Source: JASLMY01 sp965226475
Lineage (GTDB): Bacteria; Pseudomonadota; Alphaproteobacteria; GCA-2731375
Length of the DNA stretch: 64,000 nucleotides
Direction of reading: 5' to 3'
Assembly (NCBI GenBank): GCA_965226475.1
Contig: CBDDDJ010000005.1
Location: 682,001-746,000 of the forward strand
The notes below the pieces were generated by a model. It worked only from the letters and a program-made list of their open reading frames with translations. It did no database searches and was not told the origin of the DNA. Shown piece after piece: positions 8,860 through 16,907 of this stretch; position 1 is the first letter of the stretch, and each line of letters opens with the position of its first letter. The position numbers and the translations under genes were made by a program.

Positions 8860-9891
8860 ATGAGCCTGTCTTCAGATTCGAGTTCGACGGTGGCTTCGAA
8901 CCGCGCGGTCGCCCTCTGGCTCCTGGGCGTCGCGGCGCTGGTCTTCGCCATGGTCGTGCTGGGGGGCGCCACCCGGCTCACCCAATCGGGCCTCTCGATG
9001 GTCGACTGGCGCCCGCTGATGGGCGTCATCCCGCCTTTGGGCGAGCCCGCCTGGCGCGAGGTCTTCCAGCAATATCAAGCCTTTCCCGAATACCAGCAGA
9101 TCAACCGGGGGATGAGCCTGGCCGAGTTCAAGACGATCTTCTGGTTCGAATACGCCCACCGCCTGCTCGGCCGGGGGATCGGCCTCGCCTTCCTGCTGCC
9201 CTTCGGCTGGTTCCTCGCCCGCCGGCGGCTCGCGCCCGCCCTCGCGTGCAAGCTCGGCGCCATCTTCCTCCTGGGCGGCCTGCAGGGGCTGGTCGGCTGG
9301 TGGATGGTGAAGAGCGGTCTGGTCGACGACCCCGACGTCAGCCAGTACCGCCTGGCAGTCCATCTGAGTCTGGCGTTGCTGATTTTCGTAGGCCTTTGTT
9401 GGCTTGCCGTTGGTCTGGAGGCGGCCTCGACGCGGCGTGGGCCGAGTTTTCTCGGCTTGATCGCCGGCGGGGCGGTTCTGCTGCAGGCGTTCTCGGGCGC
9501 CCTCGTCGCGGGCCTCGATGCCGGGCGGCATTACAACACCTTCCCGACCATGAACGGTGTCTGGTTCCCGACCGAGCTGCTGCACCTCGATCCCTGGTGG
9601 CTGAACGCCTTCGAGAACGCGACCACGGTTCAGTTCGACCACCGCCTAGGCGCTGTCGCGGCGAGCCTGCTGGTCGCCCTCTTCGGGCTGCGCTGTATCG
9701 CTCGGGGCGGGCGGACGCGCGCGGCTGGTTTCTGGCTGCTGGCGGCATTGGCGGCGCAATTCGCCCTCGGCGTCGCGACGCTGGTGATGATGGTGCCCGT
9801 GGCCCTCGGCGTGTCGCACCAGGCCGGCGCGCTCCTCCTGCTCGCCGCCTGGATCGTCGCCTACGAGCGGCTGACGCGACCGCCCGCCTAG
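8860..9891 (+). CDS. ctaA: Heme A synthase (COX15/CtaA family)
   Basis: 343 residues with about eight membrane segments. Conserved pieces include LGGATRLTQSGLSMVDW at the N-terminus and histidines in EYAHRLLGRG, FDHRLGA and GVSHQAGAL, which bind heme. The enzyme oxidises heme O to heme A for the aa3-type cytochrome oxidase in the inner membrane. The GLSMVDW motif and length match the proteobacterial type. It is convergent with the next gene; the stop codons overlap by four bases. Confidence 0.95.
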   Translation: MSLSSDSSSTVASNRAVALWLLGVAALVFAMVVLGGATRLTQSGLSMVDWRPLMGVIPPLGEPAWREVFQQYQAFPEYQQINRGMSLAEFKTIFWFEYAHRLLGRGIGLAFLLPFGWFLARRRLAPALACKLGAIFLLGGLQGLVGWWMVKSGLVDDPDVSQYRLAVHLSLALLIFVGLCWLAVGLEAASTRRGPSFLGLIAGGAVLLQAFSGALVAGLDAGRHYNTFPTMNGVWFPTELLHLDPWWLNAFENATTVQFDHRLGAVAASLLVALFGLRCIARGGRTRAAGFWLLAALAAQFALGVATLVMMVPVALGVSHQAGALLLLAAWIVAYERLTRPPA

Positions 9892-10751
9892 GCGAAGTTC
9901 ACGCCCGCGCTCATCGCCACCGTGCCCTCGGGCGTCACCGCCCAGAGGTCGCAGCCGTCGCCGGCCTCGTTCGGCCGGCCCTGGAGCGTGAAGGGCGCCA
10001 CGTCGAAGAGCGGCGCGCGGGCCCGCATGTGAAAGCCGGCGAAGCTCCGGCCCGGATTATGATCGCGGGCGAAGTCGTGCAGCAGGGTCGAGGCGAGCGG
10101 CCCATGCGCCACCAGGCCCGGATAGCCCTCGACCTCCATCGCATAGGTGCGGTCGTAGTGGATGCGGTGGCCGTTGAAGGTCAGCGCCGAGAAGCGGAAG
10201 AGCGTCACCGTGTCCATGGTGACCTCGCGCCGCCACGGCAGGTCGGCCGGCGGCTCATCGCGCCTGGTGGATGGGTTGCCGGCGCCCGCCGGCACCTCCT
10301 CGCGGAAGACGCCATCGCGCTCCTCTTCGATACAGAGGCCGTCGGGCCCGAAGTACCTGTGGATCTGGGTGGTGAAGCCGAGGGTGCCGGTACGGCCCTG
10401 TTTGATTCTGATGTCCAGCAGCTCGGTCTCCCGCGTCAGCCTGTCGCCGACCCGGATCGGCTTGTGGAAGCGCAGCCGCTCGCCGGCGAACATGCGGCGG
10501 GGAAAGGGCATCGGCGGCAGGACGCCGGCCCCGACCGCCAGGCCGTCGGGCCCCAGGCTTTCCGGGCCTTCGGTCGAGAGAAAAAAGAGGCCGTGCCAGC
10601 CGGGCGGGACTTCGCTCCCCTCCCCCGGCGCCGGCTCGTCGCGACCCAGCGCCGCCGCCAGCGCCCGCAAGGGATAGGCGGTGGCCACGTCCTCCGCCGT
10701 CATCTTGGCGCCGATGTGCCGGCGCAGCGCCGCCTCGTCGATCTCCACCAT
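9888..10751 (-). CDS. MaoC/HTD2-type acyl-CoA dehydratase (mesaconyl-CoA/3-methylfumaryl-CoA hydratase-like)
   Basis: 287 residues. The N-terminal half carries a FAS1-like dehydratase fold (LPPMPFPRRMFAGERLRFH) and the C-terminal half a hot-dog domain with RFSALTFNGHRIHYD and LVAHGPLASTLL. This double hot-dog arrangement is that of mesaconyl-C4-CoA hydratase and 3-methylfumaryl-CoA hydratase, and of fungal HTD2. The substrate is inferred to be a short branched acyl-CoA. The ATG at 10751 follows GGAGGGAAAC. Confidence 0.82.
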   Translation of the reverse strand: MVEIDEAALRRHIGAKMTAEDVATAYPLRALAAALGRDEPAPGEGSEVPPGWHGLFFLSTEGPESLGPDGLAVGAGVLPPMPFPRRMFAGERLRFHKPIRVGDRLTRETELLDIRIKQGRTGTLGFTTQIHRYFGPDGLCIEEERDGVFREEVPAGAGNPSTRRDEPPADLPWRREVTMDTVTLFRFSALTFNGHRIHYDRTYAMEVEGYPGLVAHGPLASTLLHDFARDHNPGRSFAGFHMRARAPLFDVAPFTLQGRPNEAGDGCDLWAVTPEGTVAMSAGVNFA

Positions 10752-10847
10752 GGCCCTGTTTCCTCCCTCGATTTCCCCCGCCCCTGATAGCGCAATTGCG
10801 AAACCGAGAGAACGGCGGCGGCGATGGCCACCCCCCTCCCGCGCCGC

Positions 10848-12095
10848 TCAGCCGCTCCAGCGCGACAGAATCGCCTTCGAGGTCATGACCCGGCCGAAAT
10901 GGCGCGCCAGCGTTTCCAGCGACGCCGCGTGCAGGTGCCCCTCGCCCGCCGCCGCCGGGGCGACGCAATCAGCCGCGACGACGACGTGATAGTCGCGCAT
11001 GTGTCCGTCCCTGGCCGTCGCGTCGACATCGACGTGCATTTCGCTGCCCGCGACGACCAGCGCGCGGATGTCGTTCGCGCGCAGCAGATGCCCGAGACTG
11101 GTGTCGGCGAAGGCCGAGGCGCGATGCTTGACGATGCGTACCGCGCCCTCCGACAGCGGCGCGCCGTTCGGCCCGTCCGATGCCGCCGCCCGTATCGACA
11201 CCGCCGATCGAGCCGCCGGCGGGCACTCGGTGACGGCATCGATGCGCAACAGGCCGGCGCGCCGCGCCGCCCCGTCCAGCCGCCCGAGCGCGGCGGCCTC
11301 CCGCGTCCCTTCGGCGAGGCCGAGCGAGAGCAGGGCAGTGTGCGGCGGCGACAGCGGGCTCGCCTCGCTCTCGGCCAGGAGGGCGCGTTTACCGGCCTCG
11401 CTCCAGGCGGCCGGCAGGTTTGTGGCCTCGCCGGCCCAGATCCGGGCGACCTCGCCCGAGGACACGACCGAGCCGAAGGTCTGGGCCAGCTTGCTCAACG
11501 ACGCCCGGTGGCGATCGGCCTGCGGATCGGCGACGCAGTCCTCGGCGACGACGACGGCGTAGTCGCGAAAGAAGGCGTCGCGCGCGGTCGACTCGACGCA
11601 GCCGCTCGTCACCACGCCCGTGCAGACCACGGTCTCGATGCCGTTGCCGCGCAAATAGAGATCCAGATCGGTGTCCCAAAAGGCACTGAAATGGTGCTTG
11701 GTCACCACCACCTCGTTCGCCGCCTCGCCGGGCTCGATACCGCCGTACCACTCGATGCCCCAGCTGCCCGACAGGCACATGCTGTCGGTGAATTCACGCT
11801 TGTGGAACTGTTCCGCCAGCGGCTTACCGAGCGCCACCTCGTCATAGCAGGCCCGCACGAAGACGATCAGCACGCCCGCCCGGCGCGCGGCCTCCAGCAG
11901 CCGCCGATTGTTCTCCGCCATCGCGGGCATGCGGGAGACGTCGTATCCCTGCCCGCCGAAGACCCCCTCGGAAGCGCAGAAGTCGTTCTGGATATCGATG
12001 ATGACAAGCGCGGCATGCCGGGGCGAGAGCCGCGCGGCCAGGTCGCGGATCGGCCCCTTCCGCTTCGCGATATCCGACGGCGGCTCGACGCTCAT
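10848..12095 (-). CDS. Tandem isochorismatase-fold cysteine hydrolase with a degenerate second domain
   Basis: 415 residues from the chosen ATG at 12095 (in-frame starts continue to 12254 without family similarity). Domain 1 holds the isochorismatase/nicotinamidase triad: Asp in VIIDIQNDF, Lys in VVTKHHFSAF and Cys in TSGCVESTARDAFFRDY. Domain 2 repeats the fold: VKHRASAFADT keeps the Lys, but the Cys block reads HVDVDATARDGHMRDY, placing Asp where Cys should be, and the first Asp block is not recognisable. So the protein looks like an active amidohydrolase fused to a pseudoenzyme. Relatives hydrolyse N-carbamoylsarcosine, nicotinamide or ureido acids. The neighbouring formamidase-like and carbamoylase genes suggest amide degradation. 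Confidence 0.8.
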   Translation of the reverse strand: MSVEPPSDIAKRKGPIRDLAARLSPRHAALVIIDIQNDFCASEGVFGGQGYDVSRMPAMAENNRRLLEAARRAGVLIVFVRACYDEVALGKPLAEQFHKREFTDSMCLSGSWGIEWYGGIEPGEAANEVVVTKHHFSAFWDTDLDLYLRGNGIETVVCTGVVTSGCVESTARDAFFRDYAVVVAEDCVADPQADRHRASLSKLAQTFGSVVSSGEVARIWAGEATNLPAAWSEAGKRALLAESEASPLSPPHTALLSLGLAEGTREAAALGRLDGAARRAGLLRIDAVTECPPAARSAVSIRAAASDGPNGAPLSEGAVRIVKHRASAFADTSLGHLLRANDIRALVVAGSEMHVDVDATARDGHMRDYHVVVAADCVAPAAAGEGHLHAASLETLARHFGRVMTSKAILSRWSG

Positions 12096-12289
12096 TCGAA
12101 GACTATAGGCGGCCCCGTGGCGCCATCGCAATGCCATGAAACCGCATGCGCCGAAGCCGGGGAAGTTTCCACCAGACGCGGGATATCGCCGATCTCGGCG
12201 CGCGCTTCGAGGCGGACGGCGTTTCCGCCCCGGCGTGGCGCTGCTAGATTGCACCGACCCGGGCCATCACGGACGAGGGAGGGACGAAG

Positions 12290-13150
12290 ATGACGGCATT
12301 GGACTATCCGGCGGCGGAGCGGGAGCGGCAGTACAACCCCCGGGTCGCGGTGCCGGATCACGAGGCGAAGATCGCCGGCCGGGCCAGCGACTCGCGAGGG
12401 ACGCGGGCGCGCTTCGCCTGCGAGCCCGATATCCGCTTCGGCCCCGGGCCGAAGGAGACCCTCGACATATTTCCAGCCTCGGCGCCGGGCGCGCCGGTGC
12501 AGGTCTATTTCCACGGCGGCTACTGGCGGGGTGGCGACAAGGCCGACATCGCCTTCGTCGCCGAGCCGTTCCTGGGAGCGGGCGCCTGCGTCGTGCTGCC
12601 GAACTACGACCTCTGCCCCGACGTGACGCTGGCCGAACTGCTGGCCCAGACCCGGCGCGCCATCGCCTGGACGCACGCCAACGTCGGCCAGTTCAACGGC
12701 GATGCGGGCAGGATTTTCCTCTCCGGCAGCTCCGCCGGCGGCCACATCACGGCGATGGCGATGGCGCATGATTGGGCGGCGGAAGGCCTACCCCCTGGCC
12801 TGATCAAGGGGGCGGCGCCGATCACCGGCGTGCATGACGTGGAACCGGTGCCGCACATCTCGGTGAACGACGATATCCGCCTGGCGCCCGGGGACGTGGC
12901 GGCCGTCAACCCGATGGCCAACCCGCCCCAGGGCGACCATCCGGTGATCGTCGCCGTCGGCGGGGCCGAGACGGAAAGCTGGATCGCCATGTCGCGCGAC
13001 TATGCCGCGCTCTGCCGCGAAGCGGGCCTGGCCGTCACCTACCTAGAGCCCGAGGGTAAGGACCACTTCACCATCACCGCCTCGATGGGCGAGGCGGAAA
13101 GCCCGCTGGCGCGCGCCATGCTGGCGCAGATGGGGCTCGGCCGGGGATGA
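12290..13150 (+). CDS. Alpha/beta hydrolase, arylformamidase (kynurenine formamidase)-like
   Basis: 286 residues. The oxyanion motif HGGYWRGGDK, the nucleophile elbow SGSSAGGH and a C-terminal His in EGKDHFTITAS give the complete catalytic set of the HGGxW hydrolase group that includes arylformamidase. The N-terminus (LDYPAAERERQYNPRVAVPD) is typical of that group. The ATG at 12290 has GAGGGAGGGA upstream. It overlaps the next gene by four bases (ATGA). Confidence 0.85.
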   Translation: MTALDYPAAERERQYNPRVAVPDHEAKIAGRASDSRGTRARFACEPDIRFGPGPKETLDIFPASAPGAPVQVYFHGGYWRGGDKADIAFVAEPFLGAGACVVLPNYDLCPDVTLAELLAQTRRAIAWTHANVGQFNGDAGRIFLSGSSAGGHITAMAMAHDWAAEGLPPGLIKGAAPITGVHDVEPVPHISVNDDIRLAPGDVAAVNPMANPPQGDHPVIVAVGGAETESWIAMSRDYAALCREAGLAVTYLEPEGKDHFTITASMGEAESPLARAMLAQMGLGRG

Positions 13151-13950
13151 GCGTGCTCGACCGGGCCCGCGCCCTCCCGCCCAGGCGGCGGGGCCAGATC
13201 CTGGTCGGAATCGCCGGCTTCGCCGTCATCTTCCTGCTGGTGGCACCGCCCTTCGCCCAGCCGCTCTCCTATCACGCCTTCGCCGATACGCGGGTGATCT
13301 GGGGCCTGGCGCGCTTCGGCGACATCTTCTCCAACGTCGGTTTCGAGATCGCGGGCCTCGTCGGCCTGCCCGTCGTCTTCGGGCGGCGCTCGTGGCGCCT
13401 GTTCGAGAGCGCGGCCGAACGGCGCCCCTGGCAGGTCTTCTTCCTCGGCCTGATCCTGGTCGCCTTCGGCTCGGCCTATTATCACGCCAACCCGACCACG
13501 GCGACGCTCTACTGGGACCGCCTCGCCATGGCGATCGCCTTCATGGCGCTCTTCACCGGCATCGTCATGGACCGCACCAGCGTCGCCGTCGCCAGGTGGC
13601 TGCTGCCGAACGCGCTCGTTTTCGGCGTGGCGCTGACCACGATCTGGTCCCTGACCGAGGCGGCGGGCCGGGGCAACCTGTGGATCTATCTCGCGGTGCA
13701 GATCCTGCCCGCCCTCCTCCTCGTCGCCGTGCTGATCCTGTTTCCCGCCCGCCGCAGCCAAGGCAAATGGCTCGCCGCGGCCGCCGGCTGCTACCTGCTG
13801 GCCTTCATCGCGGAAAATCTCGACCATCAGATCCACGCCGCCCTCGGCCAGGCGATCAGCGGCCACTCGATCAAGCACCTCCTCGCCGCGCTGGCCGGCG
13901 CCATGATCGCGGTGATGCTTGCCAAGCGAGGGCCGGCGGCCCGACGCTGA
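13147..13950 (+). CDS. Ceramidase-like multi-pass membrane protein (CREST superfamily)
   Basis: 267 residues with about seven hydrophobic segments. It has the alkaline-ceramidase-type features SAYYHANPTTATLYWDRL after the second segments and GHSIKHLLAALAG near the C-terminus, the His/Asp residues that bind zinc in the CREST superfamily. Family members hydrolyse amide bonds of sphingolipids, but bacterial relatives are mostly uncharacterised. Translational coupling (ATGA) to the formamidase-like gene suggests a shared role in amide hydrolysis. Confidence 0.75.
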   Translation: MSVLDRARALPPRRRGQILVGIAGFAVIFLLVAPPFAQPLSYHAFADTRVIWGLARFGDIFSNVGFEIAGLVGLPVVFGRRSWRLFESAAERRPWQVFFLGLILVAFGSAYYHANPTTATLYWDRLAMAIAFMALFTGIVMDRTSVAVARWLLPNALVFGVALTTIWSLTEAAGRGNLWIYLAVQILPALLLVAVLILFPARRSQGKWLAAAAGCYLLAFIAENLDHQIHAALGQAISGHSIKHLLAALAGAMIAVMLAKRGPAARR

Positions 13951-14053
13951 TGTGTCCTTATACCGAGCGATCATGAGTTCGACCCGTCGTCGCCCGGCAA
14001 GCGCGACCGCGCGCCCGGGCAAAGCCGAGGAAAAGCCCGCGTGGCATCCGAAC

Positions 14054-14100
14054 GCACTACCAACCGGCAACGGGTTCCACTCATTGCCGGTTGGTAGTGC
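14054..14100. repeat. Perfect 17-bp inverted repeat between convergent genes
   Basis: The arm GCACTACCAACCGGCAA (14054-14070) is repeated exactly in reverse complement at 14084-14100, around a 13-nt loop. It lies between the 3' ends of the ceramidase-like gene and the M20 hydrolase gene. No T run follows on either strand, so it is not a textbook intrinsic terminator. Confidence 0.85.
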
Positions 14101-14149
14101 CCGGCGGCGCGAGACAGGCCCGGTCGTCTTTCTTGGAAAAGGATCTCGG

Positions 14150-15394
14150 CTATCTCTCGGCGCGGCTCAGCACCGCGTGCAGGAGCACGTTCACGCTCGG
14201 CGCGGCGTCCTCCAGCGTGACGTTTTCGGCCTCGTTGTGGGTGATGCCGTCCTCGCAGGGGCAGAAGATCAGGGCCGTCGGGCAGACGCGGGTCATGTTG
14301 TAGGCGTCGTGGCCCGCCTGGCTCTGCATTTCCATGAAGGGAATCGCGAGGTCGCGGGCCGCCTGGCGGACCCGCTCGGTGCAGTCGGCGTCGAAGATCT
14401 CGTCGCCGAAGCGCCAGGTCTCGGCGACCTCGATTTCGACGTTGCCCTTGACGGCCGAGGCGTCGAGCGCGGCCAGGACCTCTTCGCGCATCCGTTCGGC
14501 GCCGGCCTGTTCGGGGTGGCGGAAGTCGACCGTCAGCATGGCGTGTTCCGGCAGGATGCCGGTGGCGTTGGGCCAGATCTCGATCTGGCTGGAGGTCGCC
14601 TTGGCGCCGGCCGCGTGGTGGGCCCAGCCGATGTCGTTCACCGCGGCGATCACGTAGCCCGCCCCCACCAGCGCGTTCTTCCGCTTGTCCATCGGCGTCG
14701 GCCCGGTGTGCGCGGTCTCGCCCGTGATGCGGATCCGCATGCCGCGGGTGGCAAAGCCGCCCGTGACCACGCCGACCGGCACGCCCGCCGCCTCCAGCAG
14801 CGGGCCCTGTTCGATATGGAGTTCGAAATACGAATCGATCTCGCGTCCGCCGACCGGGGCCTCGCCCGCATAGCCGATTTCCGCCAGCGCGTCGGCGAAG
14901 CTCACCCCGTCGAGATCCGTGCGCGCCAGCCCCCACGCGAGCGTCTGGATGCCGGCGAACACGGCCGAGGCCATCATCGGCGGGTTGAAGCGCGCGCCCT
15001 CCTCGTTCGACCAGTCGACCACCTCGAGTGGACGGCGAGTCTCGATCCCCCGGTCGTTCCAGGTCCTGAGCACTTCGAGGCCGCCGAGCACGCCCAGGAT
15101 GCCGTCGAACTTGCCGCCGGTATATTGCGTGTCGAGGTGACTGCCGATCACGATCGGCGGCAGATCGTTCTCGCGCCCCGCCCGGCGGGCGAAAATGCTG
15201 CCCATGGCGTCGACCGTGACGGCGAGGCCCGCCGCCTCGCACCAGGCGACGAAGAGGTCGCGCATCTCGCCATCGGAGGCGTCGAGCGCCAGCCGGCGCA
15301 GCCCCTGGTCCCGCCCCGGCCCGATCTCGCCCGAGCGCATGACGGTGTCCCAAAGCCGCCGCTCGTCGATGGTCAGCGTATTGTCGCTGGTCAT
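14150..15394 (-). CDS. M20-family Zn-dependent amidase (N-carbamoyl-L-amino acid hydrolase-like)
   Basis: 414 residues. Metal and catalytic motifs are all present: GSHLDTQYTGGKFDG, the paired Glu in SNEEGARF, ELHIEQGPLLE and the C-terminal THNEAENV. The best family fits are N-carbamoyl-L-amino-acid hydrolase, allantoate amidohydrolase and beta-ureidopropionase. These release ammonia and CO2 from ureido acids in hydantoin, purine or pyrimidine breakdown. The ATG at 15394 has CAGGAG upstream. A hydantoinase-type pair lies at 25.2-29.8 kb. Confidence 0.9.
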   Translation of the reverse strand: MTSDNTLTIDERRLWDTVMRSGEIGPGRDQGLRRLALDASDGEMRDLFVAWCEAAGLAVTVDAMGSIFARRAGRENDLPPIVIGSHLDTQYTGGKFDGILGVLGGLEVLRTWNDRGIETRRPLEVVDWSNEEGARFNPPMMASAVFAGIQTLAWGLARTDLDGVSFADALAEIGYAGEAPVGGREIDSYFELHIEQGPLLEAAGVPVGVVTGGFATRGMRIRITGETAHTGPTPMDKRKNALVGAGYVIAAVNDIGWAHHAAGAKATSSQIEIWPNATGILPEHAMLTVDFRHPEQAGAERMREEVLAALDASAVKGNVEIEVAETWRFGDEIFDADCTERVRQAARDLAIPFMEMQSQAGHDAYNMTRVCPTALIFCPCEDGITHNEAENVTLEDAAPSVNVLLHAVLSRAER

Positions 15395-15451
15395 TTGCCG
15401 GTCTCCTGGATTCTTTCGGCCGTGGCGCCCTGGATCGAACCCGCGCCGCGC

Positions 15452-15649
15452 CTAGAGCGCGCGAACCCCGACCTCGAGCGCGAACTCGGGCGACGCCAGG
15501 CCCGCCTCCGGCGGCACGACGCACTCGCCATCCCCCTTGTAGAACCATTCGGGCCGCACGCCGGTCTCGCCCGGCGCCGGTTTGCCATCCTCCCCGGTCA
15601 TGGCGACATGGCGCTCGCCGCCGGTCCCCTTGAATTGCACCAGCCTCAT
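15452..15649 (-). pseudogene. Remnant of an AraD1/fumarylacetoacetase-like gene with internal deletion
   Basis: 65 codons reading MRLVQFKGTGGERHVAMTGE, then GVRPEWFYKGDGECVVPPEA. Both pieces resemble parts of the FAH-fold AraD1 family, whose members are usually about 330 residues: the first matches the extreme N-terminus, the second a block that normally comes about 100 residues later. The central stretch and the whole catalytic C-terminus are missing. The ATG overlaps the stop of the upstream AhpD-like gene (ATGA). I infer a deletion remnant; the family match is from memory. Confidence 0.6.
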
Positions 15650-16803
15650 GCGTCTCGCTCCCTCGCGGCCGCGCCGGCCGGGGTCGGTTTGGCCGAGGGG
15701 AAGCCGTCGATCCCCAGGTTGGCGCGCAGCTCCGCCGACAACTCGGCCTTGTAGGCCTCCAGCGGTATGCCGGTGGCGTCGGCGATCCGCACCACCGCGT
15801 TGAAGATGGCGACGACACCGGCGGCATCGATCGCGGCCTCCGCGCCGAGCCCGGCGACGATCCTGGCCCGCGCCTCGGCGAGACGCCCGCCGCCCTCGAA
15901 ATAGGCTTCCGCGAAATCGATCAGGGCCGCCGCGTGGTCGACGCCGCTCGCCTCGCCATCGCCGCCGACGATGCCGTCCAGTCCGTAATCCTCGTCCCGA
16001 TGTTGGCCGCTCCCCCGGAGCAGCACCGCATGGCTGGTGGTTCAGTAGAAGCACTGATTGATGGCGGAGACGCGGGCGGCCAGCAGCTCGATCTGGGCGT
16101 GGGTCAGCTCGCGGTATTCCGTGCCGAAGTCGCGCAACACCGCGTCGGGCAGATAGTGGATCGAATCGAGATCGAAGAAGGCGCCCACCTCCGCCGGCAC
16201 CAGGCTCAGCGCGCGGTGGATGTTGGCGCCGCCGAGCCCCTCGTAAAGGTCGCCCTCGGCCGGGGTCACGTCTTCCGGCGCCACGGTCGGCACTCAGGCG
16301 AGGTCGCCCCGCGCGCCGGCGGGTCGTATCCGCGTCGGCTGGCCGGGGCGTGCTTCCGGCAAGGGATGGGGCGGCATGTCGAGGGCTTCGGCGAAGCTGT
16401 CGACGGCGGTCACCGTGGCGATGATGGCGACCGTCTCGACGTACTCGCCTTCCCCGACCCCAGCGGCGATCACGCCCTCGTACCAACGCCGCGTCAGACG
16501 GCTGGCGTCCGTCGTGACCCGGTGGACGACCTCAACCAGCGGCATCGCCAGGTCGCCCAGGCATTCGTGGTTTCCGCTCTCGGCCGCGGGCGAAATCGCG
16601 GACTTCCGCCGCCGGCAAAGCCCGCAGGCCCGCGCCTGGCGCGCTTCCGCGGCGATCGCCACGCGCGCGGCGCCGTCCCACCAAGTACCGGGCTCGGCGA
16701 GCCGCGCCCAGGCGCGCCGATGCGCCCGAACGATTTCGTCGCGCACGTCGAGGGGGGATGCGTCGTAGGATATCTCGTCGGCCACCGCCGTCTCGCGCCT
16801 CAC
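15646..16803 (-). pseudogene. AhpD/carboxymuconolactone decarboxylase-like protein interrupted by two in-frame TGA codons (one in the CxxC motif)
   Basis: One reading frame of 386 codons, broken only by TGA at 16294-16296 and TGA at 16042-16044. The N-terminal part has a CGLCRRRKSAISP motif. The C-terminal part reads ELLAARVSAINQCFY, TGA, TTSHAVLLRGSGQH: the TGA falls exactly where the second Cys of the AhpD-type CxxC redox motif is expected. The other TGA sits in GARGDLA, TGA, VPTVAPEDVTP, where I would expect Trp. A GC-rich hairpin (arms at 16017-16024 and 16006-16013, GGG loop) starts 17 nt after the CxxC TGA. Options are a selenoprotein with one added nonsense change, a simple pseudogene, or consensus errors. 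Decay is the default because neighbouring genes are also broken. The start is GTG 16803. Confidence 0.7.
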
Positions 16804-16907
16804 CGGTGATGAAGGGCAACCTTATAGCTCAATCGAACTCGATCCGCCCTATGTCGATTGGGCGGCCAGATCGGCGGGGGTCGGGGCGGAGTCGCCATGG
16901 ATCCGTG

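Noticed and set aside
13919..15827. Two frames of more than 600 codons across the carbamoylase gene
   Set aside because: They are shadows of the M20 hydrolase, which has all its metal-binding motifs; the shadows have no recognisable domain.
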